From contig SFGZ01000009.1 in the NCBI GenBank assembly GCA_004557505.1, forward strand, positions 121,745 through 185,744: a DNA stretch of 64,000 nt, given 5' to 3'. The translations under genes were made by a program, and so were the position numbers. Position 1 is the first letter of the stretch. Each line of letters begins with the position of its first letter. The notes under the pieces are model-generated. The model was not told the DNA's origin and did not search any database. It saw nothing but the letters and a program-made list of their open reading frames with translations. Below are positions 43,601 to 51,681 of the stretch, in pieces. This DNA is from Coriobacteriaceae bacterium (GTDB lineage Bacteria; Actinomycetota; Coriobacteriia; Coriobacteriales; Atopobiaceae).

Positions 43601-44439
43601 GCGTTGCGCCCACGCGCCACACGACAGGCGCCAGCCTTGCCAAGCCGCGCGTGGTGATTCCCGTCTTCCCCGGCAACAACTGCGAGTATGACTCCGCACG
43701 GGCGTTCGAGCGCGTGGGTGCCGTGGCGCAGACGGTCATCGTGAACAACCTCACGCCGCAGGCGGTCTCCGAGAGCGTCGGGGCCATGGCGCGCGCCATC
43801 CGCGAGAGCCAGATCGTCTTCATCCCCGGTGGGTTCTCCGGCGGCGACGAGCCCGATGGCTCGGCCAAGTTCATCGTGGCCTTCTTCCGCAACCCTGTCG
43901 TCACCGAGGCGGTGCGCGACCTGCTCCAGGCGCGAGACGGTCTCATGCTGGGCGTCTGCAACGGCTTCCAGGCCCTCATCAAGCTGGGGCTTGTCCCCTA
44001 CGGTGACATCGTCGACGCGCGCGATGACTCGCCCACCCTTACGTTCAACCCCATAGGTCGCCACCAGAGCCGTCTCGTGCGCACGCGCGTGGCGTCGACC
44101 GTCTCGCCGTGGTTCTCCAAGTGCAAGGTGGGCGACGTTCACAACATCGCAATCAGCCACGGGGAGGGTCGCTTCGTCTGCACCGACGAGGAGCTGAAGC
44201 GCCTTGAGGCGGCCGGGCAGATAGCCACGCAGTACGTGGACGCCGACCGGCTGCCGTCCATGGACCTACGCTCCAACCCCAACGGGTCGTTCATGGCGGT
44301 GGAGGGCATCACCTCGCCCGACGGGCGCGTACTGGGCAAGATGGGCCACACCGAGCGCAGCGGCGCGGGCCTCTACAAGAACGTGCCGGGAGACGCATAC
44401 CAGCCGCTGTTCGAGGGCGGCGTGAGCTACTTCGCGTAA
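40693..44439 (+). CDS. purL: Phosphoribosylformylglycinamidine synthase, single-chain PurL-PurQ
   Basis: A 1248-residue purine-biosynthesis enzyme that converts FGAR, ATP and glutamine to FGAM. It is the large fused type: N-terminal PurS-like part, two AIRS-type catalytic halves (FKNETHNHPTEIEPFGGAATC with the metal and substrate ligands; GSIGGKDSMSGSFEDL), and a C-terminal glutamine amidotransferase (~980-1248) with catalytic Cys in LGVCNGFQ and His in ISHGEGRF. The ATG at 40693 is preceded by AAAGG; an in-frame GTG at 40684 is too close to that sequence. No other pur gene lies nearby. Confidence 0.95.
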   Translation: MVSRIYVEKRDGFDGEARALSHELRHMLGISSLAGLRIINRYDVEGISEELFEQCVPVVFSEPQTDRATREMPEVAEGARVFAVESLPGQFDMRDASAAECIQLVSQGERPTVRNAKVYVLEGTLGDEDFEAIKHYVINPVETREASLAARETLSTTYPEPADVEVLDGFLDLDEKGIEDFVRDRGLAMDAADAKFCQSYFAHEGRVPTITEIRMIDTYWSDHCRHTTFGTALTDIQFDNPKVAAAFRRYMDIRHQLGRDNKPVCLMDMGTIGPKWLKHTGQLTGLDESEEINACTVKAKVDVNGHDEDWLYLFKNETHNHPTEIEPFGGAATCIGGAIRDPLSGRSYVYQAMRVTGAADPTAPVSSTLPGKLPQRKICRTAAAGYSSYGNQIGLATGQVSELYHPGYVAKRMEIGAVVGATPASHVRRECPAPGDKIVLLGGRTGRDGIGGATGSSKAHNVESLEKDGAEVQKGNAPTERKLQRLFRRGDACRLIKRCNDFGAGGVSVAIGELADGLLINLDLVPKKYDGLDGTELAISESQERMAVALAPEDVDEFLGYAREENLEATVVAEVTKEPRLRMTWRGKAIVDVSREFLSSNGAPKSTSVRVCAPREYRHGWAGDTFAQKMASLVSDLNVASNKGLAERFDSTIGAATVLMPFGGTTQLTPALGMAAKLPVDGETTTCSGMAWGYNPYLMSEDEYTGAYLAVVESVSKLVAMGFEHRGFYLTFQEYFERLRDDPKRWGRPTAALLGALMAQLDLGIGSIGGKDSMSGSFEDLDVPPTLVSFATGLGKVDRVTSPEFKHANDQVIVVVPEYEDDGITPTAASLLAAFDYVEGLVGSGVARAVSTPGYGCMAEAVFKMCVGNSVGLRVRPEFTEEALLNPAYGSFVIELAPDTGLPDAPEGVTVAAFGQTLSEYALYACGERMSILEDLQRPWEDALSGVYPYLGKAEGPTCTPLSFDPEKAGVAPTRHTTGASLAKPRVVIPVFPGNNCEYDSARAFERVGAVAQTVIVNNLTPQAVSESVGAMARAIRESQIVFIPGGFSGGDEPDGSAKFIVAFFRNPVVTEAVRDLLQARDGLMLGVCNGFQALIKLGLVPYGDIVDARDDSPTLTFNPIGRHQSRLVRTRVASTVSPWFSKCKVGDVHNIAISHGEGRFVCTDEELKRLEAAGQIATQYVDADRLPSMDLRSNPNGSFMAVEGITSPDGRVLGKMGHTERSGAGLYKNVPGDAYQPLFEGGVSYFA

Positions 44440-44456
44440 GCGCAGCCAGAGGGGGT

Positions 44457-44530
44457 GGCCGCTATCGGCCTCCCCCCGATGGCCGAAGATCATCAAGGAC
44501 ACGACCCTCGTGGGAAGGCCGATAGCGGCC
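44457..44530. repeat. 15-bp perfect inverted repeat after purL
   Basis: GGCCGCTATCGGCCT (44457-44471) and AGGCCGATAGCGGCC (44516-44530), 44 nt apart, just downstream of the purL stop. It may form a long-range hairpin that ends or processes the purL mRNA; a TATACT (44594-44599) follows and could be the -10 of the next gene. Confidence 0.7.
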
Positions 44531-44625
44531 CCTCCGGGGGTCGCTTCCTTACCTGGTGGCATCTCTCGCTGGCGCGCCGTGGGACGCCCCGCGTATACTG
44601 GTTCGTCGGCAGGACGGGGGAAGGC

Positions 44626-45600
44626 ATGGCACAGGAAGGCGGCACGAGGCCGCGCATGGGCGAGCGACGGGAGCGCTTCCTCACGAGCACGTGGGGCGCC
44701 CTGCTCGCGGCGGCGTTCTGCTGCCTTCTGTGGGGGTCGGCGTTTCCCTGCATAAAGATTGGCTACGCGCTGTTTGGCATCGCAGACACCGACGTCGCGT
44801 CCCAGATGCTCTTTGCCGGAACGCGCTTCCTCCTTGCCGGCATTATGGTCATCCTCTTTGTGAGCGCCGCCCGCAGAGGCCCTTTCGCGCCCAGACGCGC
44901 AGATGTTGGGCCAATCTGCCTCCTTGCGCTCTTCCAGACCTTTGGGCAGTACCTCTTCTTCTACCTGGGGCTCGCGCATGCCGCGGGAACCACGAGCTCG
45001 GTCATCGGGGCGAGCGCGAGCTTCCTTGCCATCCTTCTCTCGTCCCTGGCATTTCGCCAGGAGCGACTCACCGGCAGGAAGGTCGCGGGCTGCCTTCTGG
45101 GCTTCGCCGGCGTGGTCCTCATCAACACGGGAGGCAGCCTGGACAGCCCCTCGTTTTCATTCTCGCCGGGCGGCGAGGGGATGATTCTTTTGAGCACGCT
45201 GTGCGCGGCGGTGTCCTCCTGCCTCATCCAGCGCCTCTCCGCGCGACACGACCCGGTGCTCCTCAGCGGGTGGCAGTTCATGATGGGCGGCCTGGGACTC
45301 ATGGCGACGGGCGTGGCCGGCGGCGGGACCATCTCGCCCGTAAGGCCAGGCGCCCTGCTCCTTCTTGCATACATGGCCTTCATCTCGGCGGCGGCGTACA
45401 GCATATGGTCGCTCCTGCTTTCCGTGAACTCGGTCTCGCGCATATCGGTCTACGGATTTATGAACCCCGTCTTTGGCTTCGCGCTCTCCACAGTGCTTCT
45501 CGGCGAGTACCAGCTGGTTGACCCCGTTCGGTCCATCTGCGCGCTGGCACTGGTGAGCGCCGGCATCGTGGTGGTGAATCGCGTGGGCGCGCGGCCATAG
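44626..45600 (+). CDS. EamA/DMT-family transporter
   Basis: A 324-residue membrane protein with about ten helices in two EamA repeats (FCCLLWGSAFPCIKIGYAL opens the first; YSIWSLLLSVNSVSRIS and GFALSTVLLGEY lie in the second). Probably exports a metabolite; the substrate is unknown. The ATG at 44626 follows GGGGGAAGGC. It is a distant relative of the EamA protein at 31845 and apparently monocistronic. Confidence 0.87.
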   Translation: MAQEGGTRPRMGERRERFLTSTWGALLAAAFCCLLWGSAFPCIKIGYALFGIADTDVASQMLFAGTRFLLAGIMVILFVSAARRGPFAPRRADVGPICLLALFQTFGQYLFFYLGLAHAAGTTSSVIGASASFLAILLSSLAFRQERLTGRKVAGCLLGFAGVVLINTGGSLDSPSFSFSPGGEGMILLSTLCAAVSSCLIQRLSARHDPVLLSGWQFMMGGLGLMATGVAGGGTISPVRPGALLLLAYMAFISAAAYSIWSLLLSVNSVSRISVYGFMNPVFGFALSTVLLGEYQLVDPVRSICALALVSAGIVVVNRVGARP

Positions 45601-45949
45601 GGAGGCGCGGGCACCTCCACCGGCACTCCACGCTAGAGACATTGCCCTATCTACGTGCAAAAGTCAGGAAGTGAGCGGCTGGGGCAGGCACCAAGCGGGA
45701 TCGGACGGCAGCCCCTACCGGACAGAGGCCCAGAGGCCGCGCGTTTGCCCAGTTAGCATGTCCCGACATATGACATTCGCCAACGGCGCACAGTCCCAGG
45801 GGGCCAATTCACGCCCCCATCGAACTCGCAAGGTTCTCACATCTTGACTTCTGCACGTCTTTTTTGGCTTCCGGCTCGTGCGCGGGAACATTTGACTCCG
45901 CTGAAGCATGTAGACAGTAAGCAGGCAGAAAACGGGACGGGGGCGAGCA
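45601..45949 (+). promoter_or_regulatory. 349-bp gap with candidate promoter of the sigma-factor operon
   Basis: No gene is convincing here. A GGAGG...CCTCC hairpin directly follows the transporter, and GGGGGC-N8-GCCCCC lies at 45799-45818. Near 45885, GGAACA is an ECF-like -35, while the overlapping TTGACT (45892) has no good -10 partner, so self-transcription by the downstream ECF factor is possible but weakly supported. Confidence 0.3.
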
Positions 45950-46504
45950 ATGCGGGGCCGCAAGCAAAACGCCACAGGCCGCAGAAGCGCAGACTTCATG
46001 CGTCGTGCCATGGATCTTCACGGAGGCACCGTCTACCTTGTCGCTCTAAGCCAAACCCGCTCGCATGCCGACGCACAAGACGTCTCTCAGGACGTATTCC
46101 TGCGCCTTTTCACGAGCGACACCGAGTTTTCCAACGACGAGCACCTGCGCGCCTGGCTCTTGCGCGTGACCATCAACCGAAGCCACGAGTTGCACCGATC
46201 GCCTTGGCGCAGGTGCATGGCGCTATCCGACGAGGGCATCGACTTGCTCCCCTCCTCAGAGCCCGACCCCGCCGATGCCGCAGTAGACGCTCTGGAGCAG
46301 AGCCCCGTCTGGATCGCGCTCAAAGCCCTACCGGAAAGGCTGAGGACAGTCGTCCTTCTCCACTACGTGGAGGCGTACCCCACCGAAACAATCGCCAGAA
46401 TAGTGGGCTGTCCCGCTGCTACCGTGCGCACGCGCCTTTATAGGGCAAGAGCGCAGATGAGGAGGCGTCTAGAGTCTATGGAAACGGAGGGCAGGCATGA
46501 ATGA
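45950..46504 (+). CDS. ECF-type RNA polymerase sigma factor
   Basis: A 184-residue sigma-70 family factor. Region 2 lies at ~20-85 (VYLVALSQTRSHADAQDVSQ, then DVFLRLF, and WLLRVTINRSHELHR) and region 4 at ~125-180 (LPERLRTVVLLHYVEAYPTE, then IVGCPAATVRTRLYRARAQM). The ATG at 45950 follows GGGGGCGAG; an alternative start at Met17 exists. Its 3' end overlaps the next gene by 8 nt, the standard sigma/anti-sigma arrangement. Confidence 0.9.
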   Translation: MRGRKQNATGRRSADFMRRAMDLHGGTVYLVALSQTRSHADAQDVSQDVFLRLFTSDTEFSNDEHLRAWLLRVTINRSHELHRSPWRRCMALSDEGIDLLPSSEPDPADAAVDALEQSPVWIALKALPERLRTVVLLHYVEAYPTETIARIVGCPAATVRTRLYRARAQMRRRLESMETEGRHE

Positions 46505-47555
46505 CAGGCAGCTGGAGCAGGAGCTTAAGGCACTCGCCGGAAAGGTCAGACTTCCTCAGGAGGTACGAGAGTCGATCGAAGTCGAGATCCTAAAAGAGAG
46601 AGATAAGGAGCCCGCCCCAACCGGGCGCCTCATCACAAGACGACACCTCCTATGGGGCGGGGCCGCATCCGCTGGGATTGCCGCCGCACTCCTGGGCCTG
46701 GCGATTCTCGGCCGACCTCGGCAGGGCAACCCTGGCTCAGCCACAGCAGGCTCAGACAACCCCTTCGTGCTGCGCGCATACGCCGAGGGCGTGCCGCAGG
46801 GGGACGGGAGCGTTCTGACCACGAAATTCATCGGCACCCTCGGCTCCGCTAGCGCCATGGATGACGGAAGGTGGTACGCCTCGAGAGACATCGACCTCAC
46901 GTGCGAGGGAGAGGGCATAGCGTCAATCGAATACTCGCTCTCTGGGCCCCATGTGAGTCAGGCCGCCGGACAAAACGAGGAGGACCAGACGGCCGTTGGG
47001 TTCGACGCCCTCTACAACGGCGAGGTTGGCGAAAACGAGGCCATTCCCGACGGCAACGGCACGGCCTCGAGCTACACAGTGACCTACGATGGCCAGGCCG
47101 ATGACGAGCGGGCGTTCAACAGGACGCTGTATGTGATGTTTCCCGCAGACGATGAGCTGAGCGAGGCAGCGGAGCTTTCTCGTCAGCTGTACGACGCAAC
47201 GGGCTTTACCAGGGCGCCGTCCTGGGAAGAGGCGGTTGGGCAGGCAGAGAGTAACGTTGCCTTGAGCAAGCTCCTGGAAAGGCGCAGTGCGGAGATCTTG
47301 GCGTCCACCACCCTTACGATGACGGCACATCTCGATGAGGGCGGCATGCAGACCCATGCCTATTCCATTGCGCCGCGCGAGGACTTCGACGAAGTCCTCG
47401 GCCAATGGCTCGACTCCCAGGTGGAACCCATGGCAGCCATCAGCCGTTATCGCGATGACCCCAACCACGCAGACGTCTATGCCTCGGCACTCGATGACAT
47501 TCGGGGGATCTACAGCCAGCCGCCCGACCTGTTCGTTCTGACGGAACAGGGTTAG
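46497..47555 (+). CDS. Membrane-anchored anti-sigma factor, DUF4179-like layout
   Basis: A 352-residue protein translated from an ATG overlapping the sigma gene. Residues 1-45 are a cytoplasmic helical head (QELKALAGKVRLPQEVRESI) suited to bind the sigma factor; one membrane segment follows (~50-72, behind TRRHLLWGG). The outer part (~75-352) is acidic and beta-rich and resembles the DUF4179 type only in layout. It likely holds the sigma factor until an envelope signal arrives. The target genes are unknown; the serpin lipoprotein immediately downstream is a candidate. Confidence 0.75.
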   Translation: MNDRQLEQELKALAGKVRLPQEVRESIEVEILKERDKEPAPTGRLITRRHLLWGGAASAGIAAALLGLAILGRPRQGNPGSATAGSDNPFVLRAYAEGVPQGDGSVLTTKFIGTLGSASAMDDGRWYASRDIDLTCEGEGIASIEYSLSGPHVSQAAGQNEEDQTAVGFDALYNGEVGENEAIPDGNGTASSYTVTYDGQADDERAFNRTLYVMFPADDELSEAAELSRQLYDATGFTRAPSWEEAVGQAESNVALSKLLERRSAEILASTTLTMTAHLDEGGMQTHAYSIAPREDFDEVLGQWLDSQVEPMAAISRYRDDPNHADVYASALDDIRGIYSQPPDLFVLTEQG

Positions 47556-47691
47556 CAGAAAGCCACGCGCACGCGAACCCAGGCTGAGTCCCAGCCTGCA
47601 TGGGACCTCCCGCTCGCCATCGAGAGGCGATTTCGAGAGGTCCTTCCCCTATACTTGCGGTATGCCGGTATACCTTGAGAAGGGAGTCCCC

Positions 47692-49044
47692 GTGGAACGC
47701 CTTATCGGACGTCGAGATGCCCTGGCCCTCCTCGGAATGCCTGCCGCGCTCTCGCTTGGATCGGCACTTGCGGGCTGTGGCACCGGCGGCAAGAAGCTGC
47801 TTGACATCCCGCCAGCCATTGCCGCCACGGACCTCACTGCACGTGTAAAGACCACCGCGTCCGCGCAGGAGTCCATCGGCGACACCCTCGCGGACCAAAC
47901 GGCAACGCACGCCGCGTTTGACTTTGCGGCTCGCTTGTTGCAGGGCGTCTGTTCCGCAGGGTCGCAGGACAACGCGCTTGTCTCCCCCCTCTCGGCGCTC
48001 TTTGCCCTTGCCCTGGCCGAATCCGGGGCCGCAGGCGAGACGCTCTCCCAGCTAGAGACGGCAACTGGGATGGACATCGGGGCGCTCACGTCCTACCTGG
48101 ACGCCTACGCCCGGCGAATATCGGGCGAGCCGCTCTACGACGACCGGCAGAGGGGCGACGCCCTTGCCCTCAAAAGCGCCAACTCCATCTGGCTGCGCGC
48201 CTCGGACGACCTCACCGTATCCGACGGCTACCTCGCCATCTGCAAGGCCTCCCTCTCTGCGCAGGCCTTCTCTGCGCCGTTCGACACCACGACCGTCGAC
48301 GACATCAACTCCTGGGTCAGCTACAAGACCGATGGCATGATCGACCGGCTTGTGGACCACATCACCGCAGAAGACCAGCTCTTTCTCATCAACGCCCTCG
48401 CCTTTGACGGCGTGTGGGAAGAACCATACGACTACGGCGACGTCCAGGATGACACCTTCACCACCGAGGGCGGGGATGAGCAGGACGTTCGCATGATGCG
48501 CTCGCATGAGACAACCTACCTCGAGAACGACCTGGCAGAGGGCTTCTTGAAGCCCTACGAAAACTACGACTTCGCCTTTGTCGCGCTGCTGCCCAAACAG
48601 GGCGCGCGGCTCGCGGACCTTGTTGCGTCACTTGACGGGACATCGCTGCACGCGCTGGTCGCAAACGCCATTCCAAACGTCGAGGCCGAGGCCGGCCTCC
48701 CCAAGTTCTCGATTGCCTACCAAGCCACCTTGAACGACCAGCTGGCCGCGATGGGCGCGCATGACGCCTTCGACTTCGACCGCGCGGACTTCTCGCGCAT
48801 GGCCACGGCAAGGGATGCCAACCTCGCCATTAGCGTCGTGCTCCAGAAGACCTTCATCGACGTAAACGAGACCGGCACAAAGGCGGCGGCTGCCACCTCG
48901 ATAAACATGGAAGCCACCGGCACCGAGGCGCCAACCAAACCGGAAATCCGGGAGGTCACCCTTGACCGCCCCTTCGCCTACCTCATCATCGACAGCATGA
49001 CCATGACGCCGCTCTTCACAGGAGTCGTCACGAGCGTTGTCTAG
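47692..49044 (+). CDS. Serpin-family lipoprotein
   Basis: A 450-residue exported serine-protease inhibitor of the serpin fold. Signal peptide with GRRDALALLGMPAALSLGS and lipobox LAGC, so it should be anchored on the outer face. The serpin core starts near residue 75 (SPLSALFALALAESGAAGET; LKSANSIWLR; INALAFDGVWEEPY). The hinge VNETGTKAAAATSINME has the small-residue pattern of inhibitory serpins, followed by an acidic, Thr/Pro-rich reactive loop and DRPFAYLIID. GTG at 47692 was chosen because GAAGGGAG lies just upstream; the earlier ATG at 47662 has no such site. A TATACT at 47650 may be its -10. Confidence 0.9.
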   Translation: MERLIGRRDALALLGMPAALSLGSALAGCGTGGKKLLDIPPAIAATDLTARVKTTASAQESIGDTLADQTATHAAFDFAARLLQGVCSAGSQDNALVSPLSALFALALAESGAAGETLSQLETATGMDIGALTSYLDAYARRISGEPLYDDRQRGDALALKSANSIWLRASDDLTVSDGYLAICKASLSAQAFSAPFDTTTVDDINSWVSYKTDGMIDRLVDHITAEDQLFLINALAFDGVWEEPYDYGDVQDDTFTTEGGDEQDVRMMRSHETTYLENDLAEGFLKPYENYDFAFVALLPKQGARLADLVASLDGTSLHALVANAIPNVEAEAGLPKFSIAYQATLNDQLAAMGAHDAFDFDRADFSRMATARDANLAISVVLQKTFIDVNETGTKAAAATSINMEATGTEAPTKPEIREVTLDRPFAYLIIDSMTMTPLFTGVVTSVV

Positions 49045-49067
49045 GGCCGCTCGATGCGGCAGCGGCC
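49045..49067 (+). terminator. Hairpin after the serpin gene
   Basis: GGCCGCT and AGCGGCC pair around CGATGCGGC immediately after the stop codon. The remaining gap to 49186 holds nothing else clear. Confidence 0.45.
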
Positions 49068-49186
49068 TCAAAGGCCTTTCCTTGCGGCTCACGATGAAAC
49101 GTACGCAACCGATGGGCGTGTGCCTCCATACGCAAGGGGGCAGGCCACAGGCCCGCCCCCTCAAACCCGTTCTGCCAGGCAGCGAG

Positions 49187-50365
49187 CTACGCCCTCGCGA
49201 CCCCGCTCTTGCGTGCGGCGTCGGCCACGGCAGCGGCGACGGCAGGCGCGACGCGCTTGTCGAAGGCACCGGGGATGATGTAATCCGCAGCGCGGCGTCC
49301 GTCGTCCACCAAGCCGGCGATGGCGTAGGCGGCCGCCTCCATCATGTCGTCGTTGATGTCGCTCGCGCGCACGTCGAGCGCGCCGCGGAAGATGCCCGGG
49401 AATGCCAGCACGTTGTTGATCTGGTTGGGGAAGTCCGAGCGGCCCGTCGCCGCCACGGCCGCGCCAGCGGCCAGCGCCTCGTCGGGCATGATCTCGGGCA
49501 CGGGGTTGGCGCAGGCAAAGACGATCGGATCCTTGGCCATCGAGCGCACCATGTCCTGGGAGACCAGGTTGGGCTTGGATACGCCCACGAAGACGTCCGC
49601 GCCCTTGAGGGCGTCGGCGAGCGACCCCTGGACCCTCTCGGCGTTGGTCCAGGTGGCGACCTCCTGCTTGGTGGGGTTCAGGCCGTCACGGCCCTCATAG
49701 ATGGCACCCGTGTGGTCGCAGATGATGATGTCCTTCACGCCCATGCGCTTCATGAGGCGCGCGATGGAGATGCCCGCGGCGCCGGCGCCAGAGAAGACCA
49801 CCTTCGCGTCACCCAGGCCACGGCCGGTGAGGCGGCAGGCGTTGATGAGCGCCGCGCAGGTCACGACGGCGGTGCCGTGCTGGTCATCGTGGAAGACGGG
49901 GATGTCGCAGATCTCCTTGAGGCGCCGCTCGATCTCGAAGCAGCGCGGGGCGGAGATGTCCTCGAGGTTCACGCCGCCAAAGCTGCCGGCAAGCAGCTGC
50001 ACGGTGCGCACGATCTCGTCCACGTCGTTGGAGCGGATGCACAGGGGGAACGCATCCACGTCGGCGAAGGTCTTGAAGAGGGCGCACTTGCCCTCCATGA
50101 CGGGCATGCCCGCCTCGGGGCCGATGTCGCCCAAGCCCAGGACCGCAGAGCCGTCGGTGACCACGGCGACGAGGTTCCCGCGACGGGTGTACTCGTAGGA
50201 GAGGCTCACGTCCTTCTGGATCTCCAGGCAAGGCACGGCGACGCCCGGCGTATACGCCACGGCCAGCTCCTCCGGAGTGCCGATCTGGGCCCTGCTCACG
50301 ACCTCGATCTTGCCATGCCACTCCCTGTGCGCGTCAAGCGCGCGCTGCTTTGCGTCATCTGCCAT
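49187..50365 (-). CDS. NAD(P)-dependent malic enzyme
   Basis: A 392-residue decarboxylating malate dehydrogenase of the short bacterial type, making pyruvate, CO2 and NAD(P)H from malate. Visible: YTPGVAVPCLEIQKD with the catalytic Tyr, the TDGSAVLGLGDIGPEAGMPV segment, the metal site ending FHDDQHGTA, and the Rossmann GAGAAGISIARLM. It lacks the C-terminal phosphotransacetylase-like domain seen in longer MaeB proteins. The start at 50365 has AAGGAGCCAAG upstream. Monocistronic, divergent from the small Cys protein gene. Confidence 0.93.
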   Translation of the reverse strand: MADDAKQRALDAHREWHGKIEVVSRAQIGTPEELAVAYTPGVAVPCLEIQKDVSLSYEYTRRGNLVAVVTDGSAVLGLGDIGPEAGMPVMEGKCALFKTFADVDAFPLCIRSNDVDEIVRTVQLLAGSFGGVNLEDISAPRCFEIERRLKEICDIPVFHDDQHGTAVVTCAALINACRLTGRGLGDAKVVFSGAGAAGISIARLMKRMGVKDIIICDHTGAIYEGRDGLNPTKQEVATWTNAERVQGSLADALKGADVFVGVSKPNLVSQDMVRSMAKDPIVFACANPVPEIMPDEALAAGAAVAATGRSDFPNQINNVLAFPGIFRGALDVRASDINDDMMEAAAYAIAGLVDDGRRAADYIIPGAFDKRVAPAVAAAVADAARKSGVARA

Positions 50366-50488
50366 CTTGGCTCCTTCGACAATCAAGGGACTTACACGAC
50401 CTATCCATCTTAAGCCATCGCAGGACGTGCCAACCCAACCCCTGCGGTCTATACTTCCATGGAAAGCCACTCGTCCGAAAGGGTTGCC

Positions 50489-50779
50489 ATGGCACGAAGC
50501 GTCCTTGTCAAGGACACCACGCGAGAGGAGCGCGCAGAGATCGTGCGCCGCGGGCTCAGCTTCTGCGGCGACGGCTCCTGCGAGCAGTGCAGCGGGTGCT
50601 CGATGGGCGTGGGCTCGATAGACGCCATGTACCAGCCCTACATCGACGGCAGGCTCGAGCTGGCGGAGGTCAACATGCTGCACGCCGCCACGACGTTCAC
50701 GCTGGGCGGCGGGAGAAGCACCGGCACACCCTCGGCCGACGCCGGAAAAGCCCACCCCGACGCACGTCACCAGGAATAG
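50489..50779 (+). CDS. Small conserved Cys-containing protein, unknown
   Basis: A 96-residue protein with a helical start (TREERAEIVRRGLSF) and a cysteine cluster CGDGSCEQCSGCS, then YQPYIDGRLELAEVNMLHA and a Gly/Ser-rich tail. The Cys group could hold a metal. ATG at 50489 follows AAAGGG; an in-frame ATG at 50459 overlaps no ribosome-binding site. It precedes trmB by 17 nt, so the two are probably co-transcribed. Function unknown. Confidence 0.6.
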   Translation: MARSVLVKDTTREERAEIVRRGLSFCGDGSCEQCSGCSMGVGSIDAMYQPYIDGRLELAEVNMLHAATTFTLGGGRSTGTPSADAGKAHPDARHQE

Positions 50780-50796
50780 CCGGCGGCCGAGACGCC

Positions 50797-51678
50797 ATGC
50801 ATGCACGCACGCCCAAGAACTTCGTCCTTGAGGAGCACCTCGAGCGCTACGCGGACTTCATCGAGCCTGCGCCGCAGGGCTACGCGGGCCGGTGGGCCGA
50901 GGCCTGCTGTCCCATTGGCGGTGCCGTGGCTCGCGCGGGCGGCGCAACGCACCCGGGGCGCTTCCGCGAGGTCCGTCTCGACCTTGGGTGCGGCAAGGGC
51001 GCCTTCACGGTTGAGGCAGCCCGCCGCGAGCCAAACGTGCTCTTCCTCGGGATGGACGACGAGCCTCTCTGCATGGCACGCGCCGGCGGCCTGGCCGCCG
51101 AGCGCAGCCTTGAGAACGTCGTCTTCCTCGCCTGGGACGGCCACCGCGTGACCGAGGCGTTCGCCCCGGGCGAGCTGGCGCGCATCTACCTCAACTTCCC
51201 CACGCCGTTTCCGCGCAAGCGCCAGGCGCGCCTCCGCCTCACCGACGCCGCGTGCCTCATGGCGTACCGTCGCATCCTCGCGCCCAACGGCACCCTGCGC
51301 CTCAAGACGGACAGCCGGCCCCTCTACCTCTTCACGCTCGAGGAACTTGCCGCCGCCGGCTACAAGGTGCTCTGGACGAGCGGGGACGCCCGGGAGGACT
51401 TCCCCGACGACCCCGTGAGCGGCTACGAGGACCGCCTTGCCGCCAACGGCGCCAAGGTCTTGGCCCTTGAGGCAACGCCCGGGCCAGCACCTTTGAACTT
51501 CTCGCCCACGCCGCAGCGCGGCCTGGTGGAATACCTCCCCCAGGACCTCGCGGAGCTCGACTACGTCCCGCTGGGCATGGAGGGCACCGTGCGGAACATG
51601 CGCAACCGCGAGGCGCGGCTCTGGGCGAGGGGTCGCAAGGGCAACGGGCCCGCTGACGGTGCCGGGAAAGCCAGCTGA
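50797..51678 (+). CDS. trmB: tRNA (guanine-N7)-methyltransferase
   Basis: A 293-residue SAM-dependent enzyme that methylates G46 of tRNAs. The SAM site is LDLGCGKGAFTVEAARREP, followed by FLGMDDE and the substrate motif ARIYLNFPTPFPRKRQ. Most TrmB proteins read NFPDPWPKKRH here: the Asp-Pro-Trp is Thr-Pro-Phe, and the final His is Gln. A tail of ~60 residues beyond the usual length (FSPTPQRGLVEYLPQDLAEL) is present. The ribosome-binding site before 50797 is weak, consistent with coupling to the upstream gene. Confidence 0.85.
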   Translation: MHARTPKNFVLEEHLERYADFIEPAPQGYAGRWAEACCPIGGAVARAGGATHPGRFREVRLDLGCGKGAFTVEAARREPNVLFLGMDDEPLCMARAGGLAAERSLENVVFLAWDGHRVTEAFAPGELARIYLNFPTPFPRKRQARLRLTDAACLMAYRRILAPNGTLRLKTDSRPLYLFTLEELAAAGYKVLWTSGDAREDFPDDPVSGYEDRLAANGAKVLALEATPGPAPLNFSPTPQRGLVEYLPQDLAELDYVPLGMEGTVRNMRNREARLWARGRKGNGPADGAGKAS

Positions 51679-51681
51679 CGG

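Noticed and set aside
40480..44160. 1226-residue open frame antisense to purL
   Set aside because: High-GC codon structure keeps the opposite frame open; the product is Ala/Val/Gly/His-rich without any family motif, and it runs through a palindrome array.
45715..46011. Minus-strand small frame upstream of the sigma factor
   Set aside because: No ribosome-binding site, no family resemblance, and it overlaps the sigma gene start.
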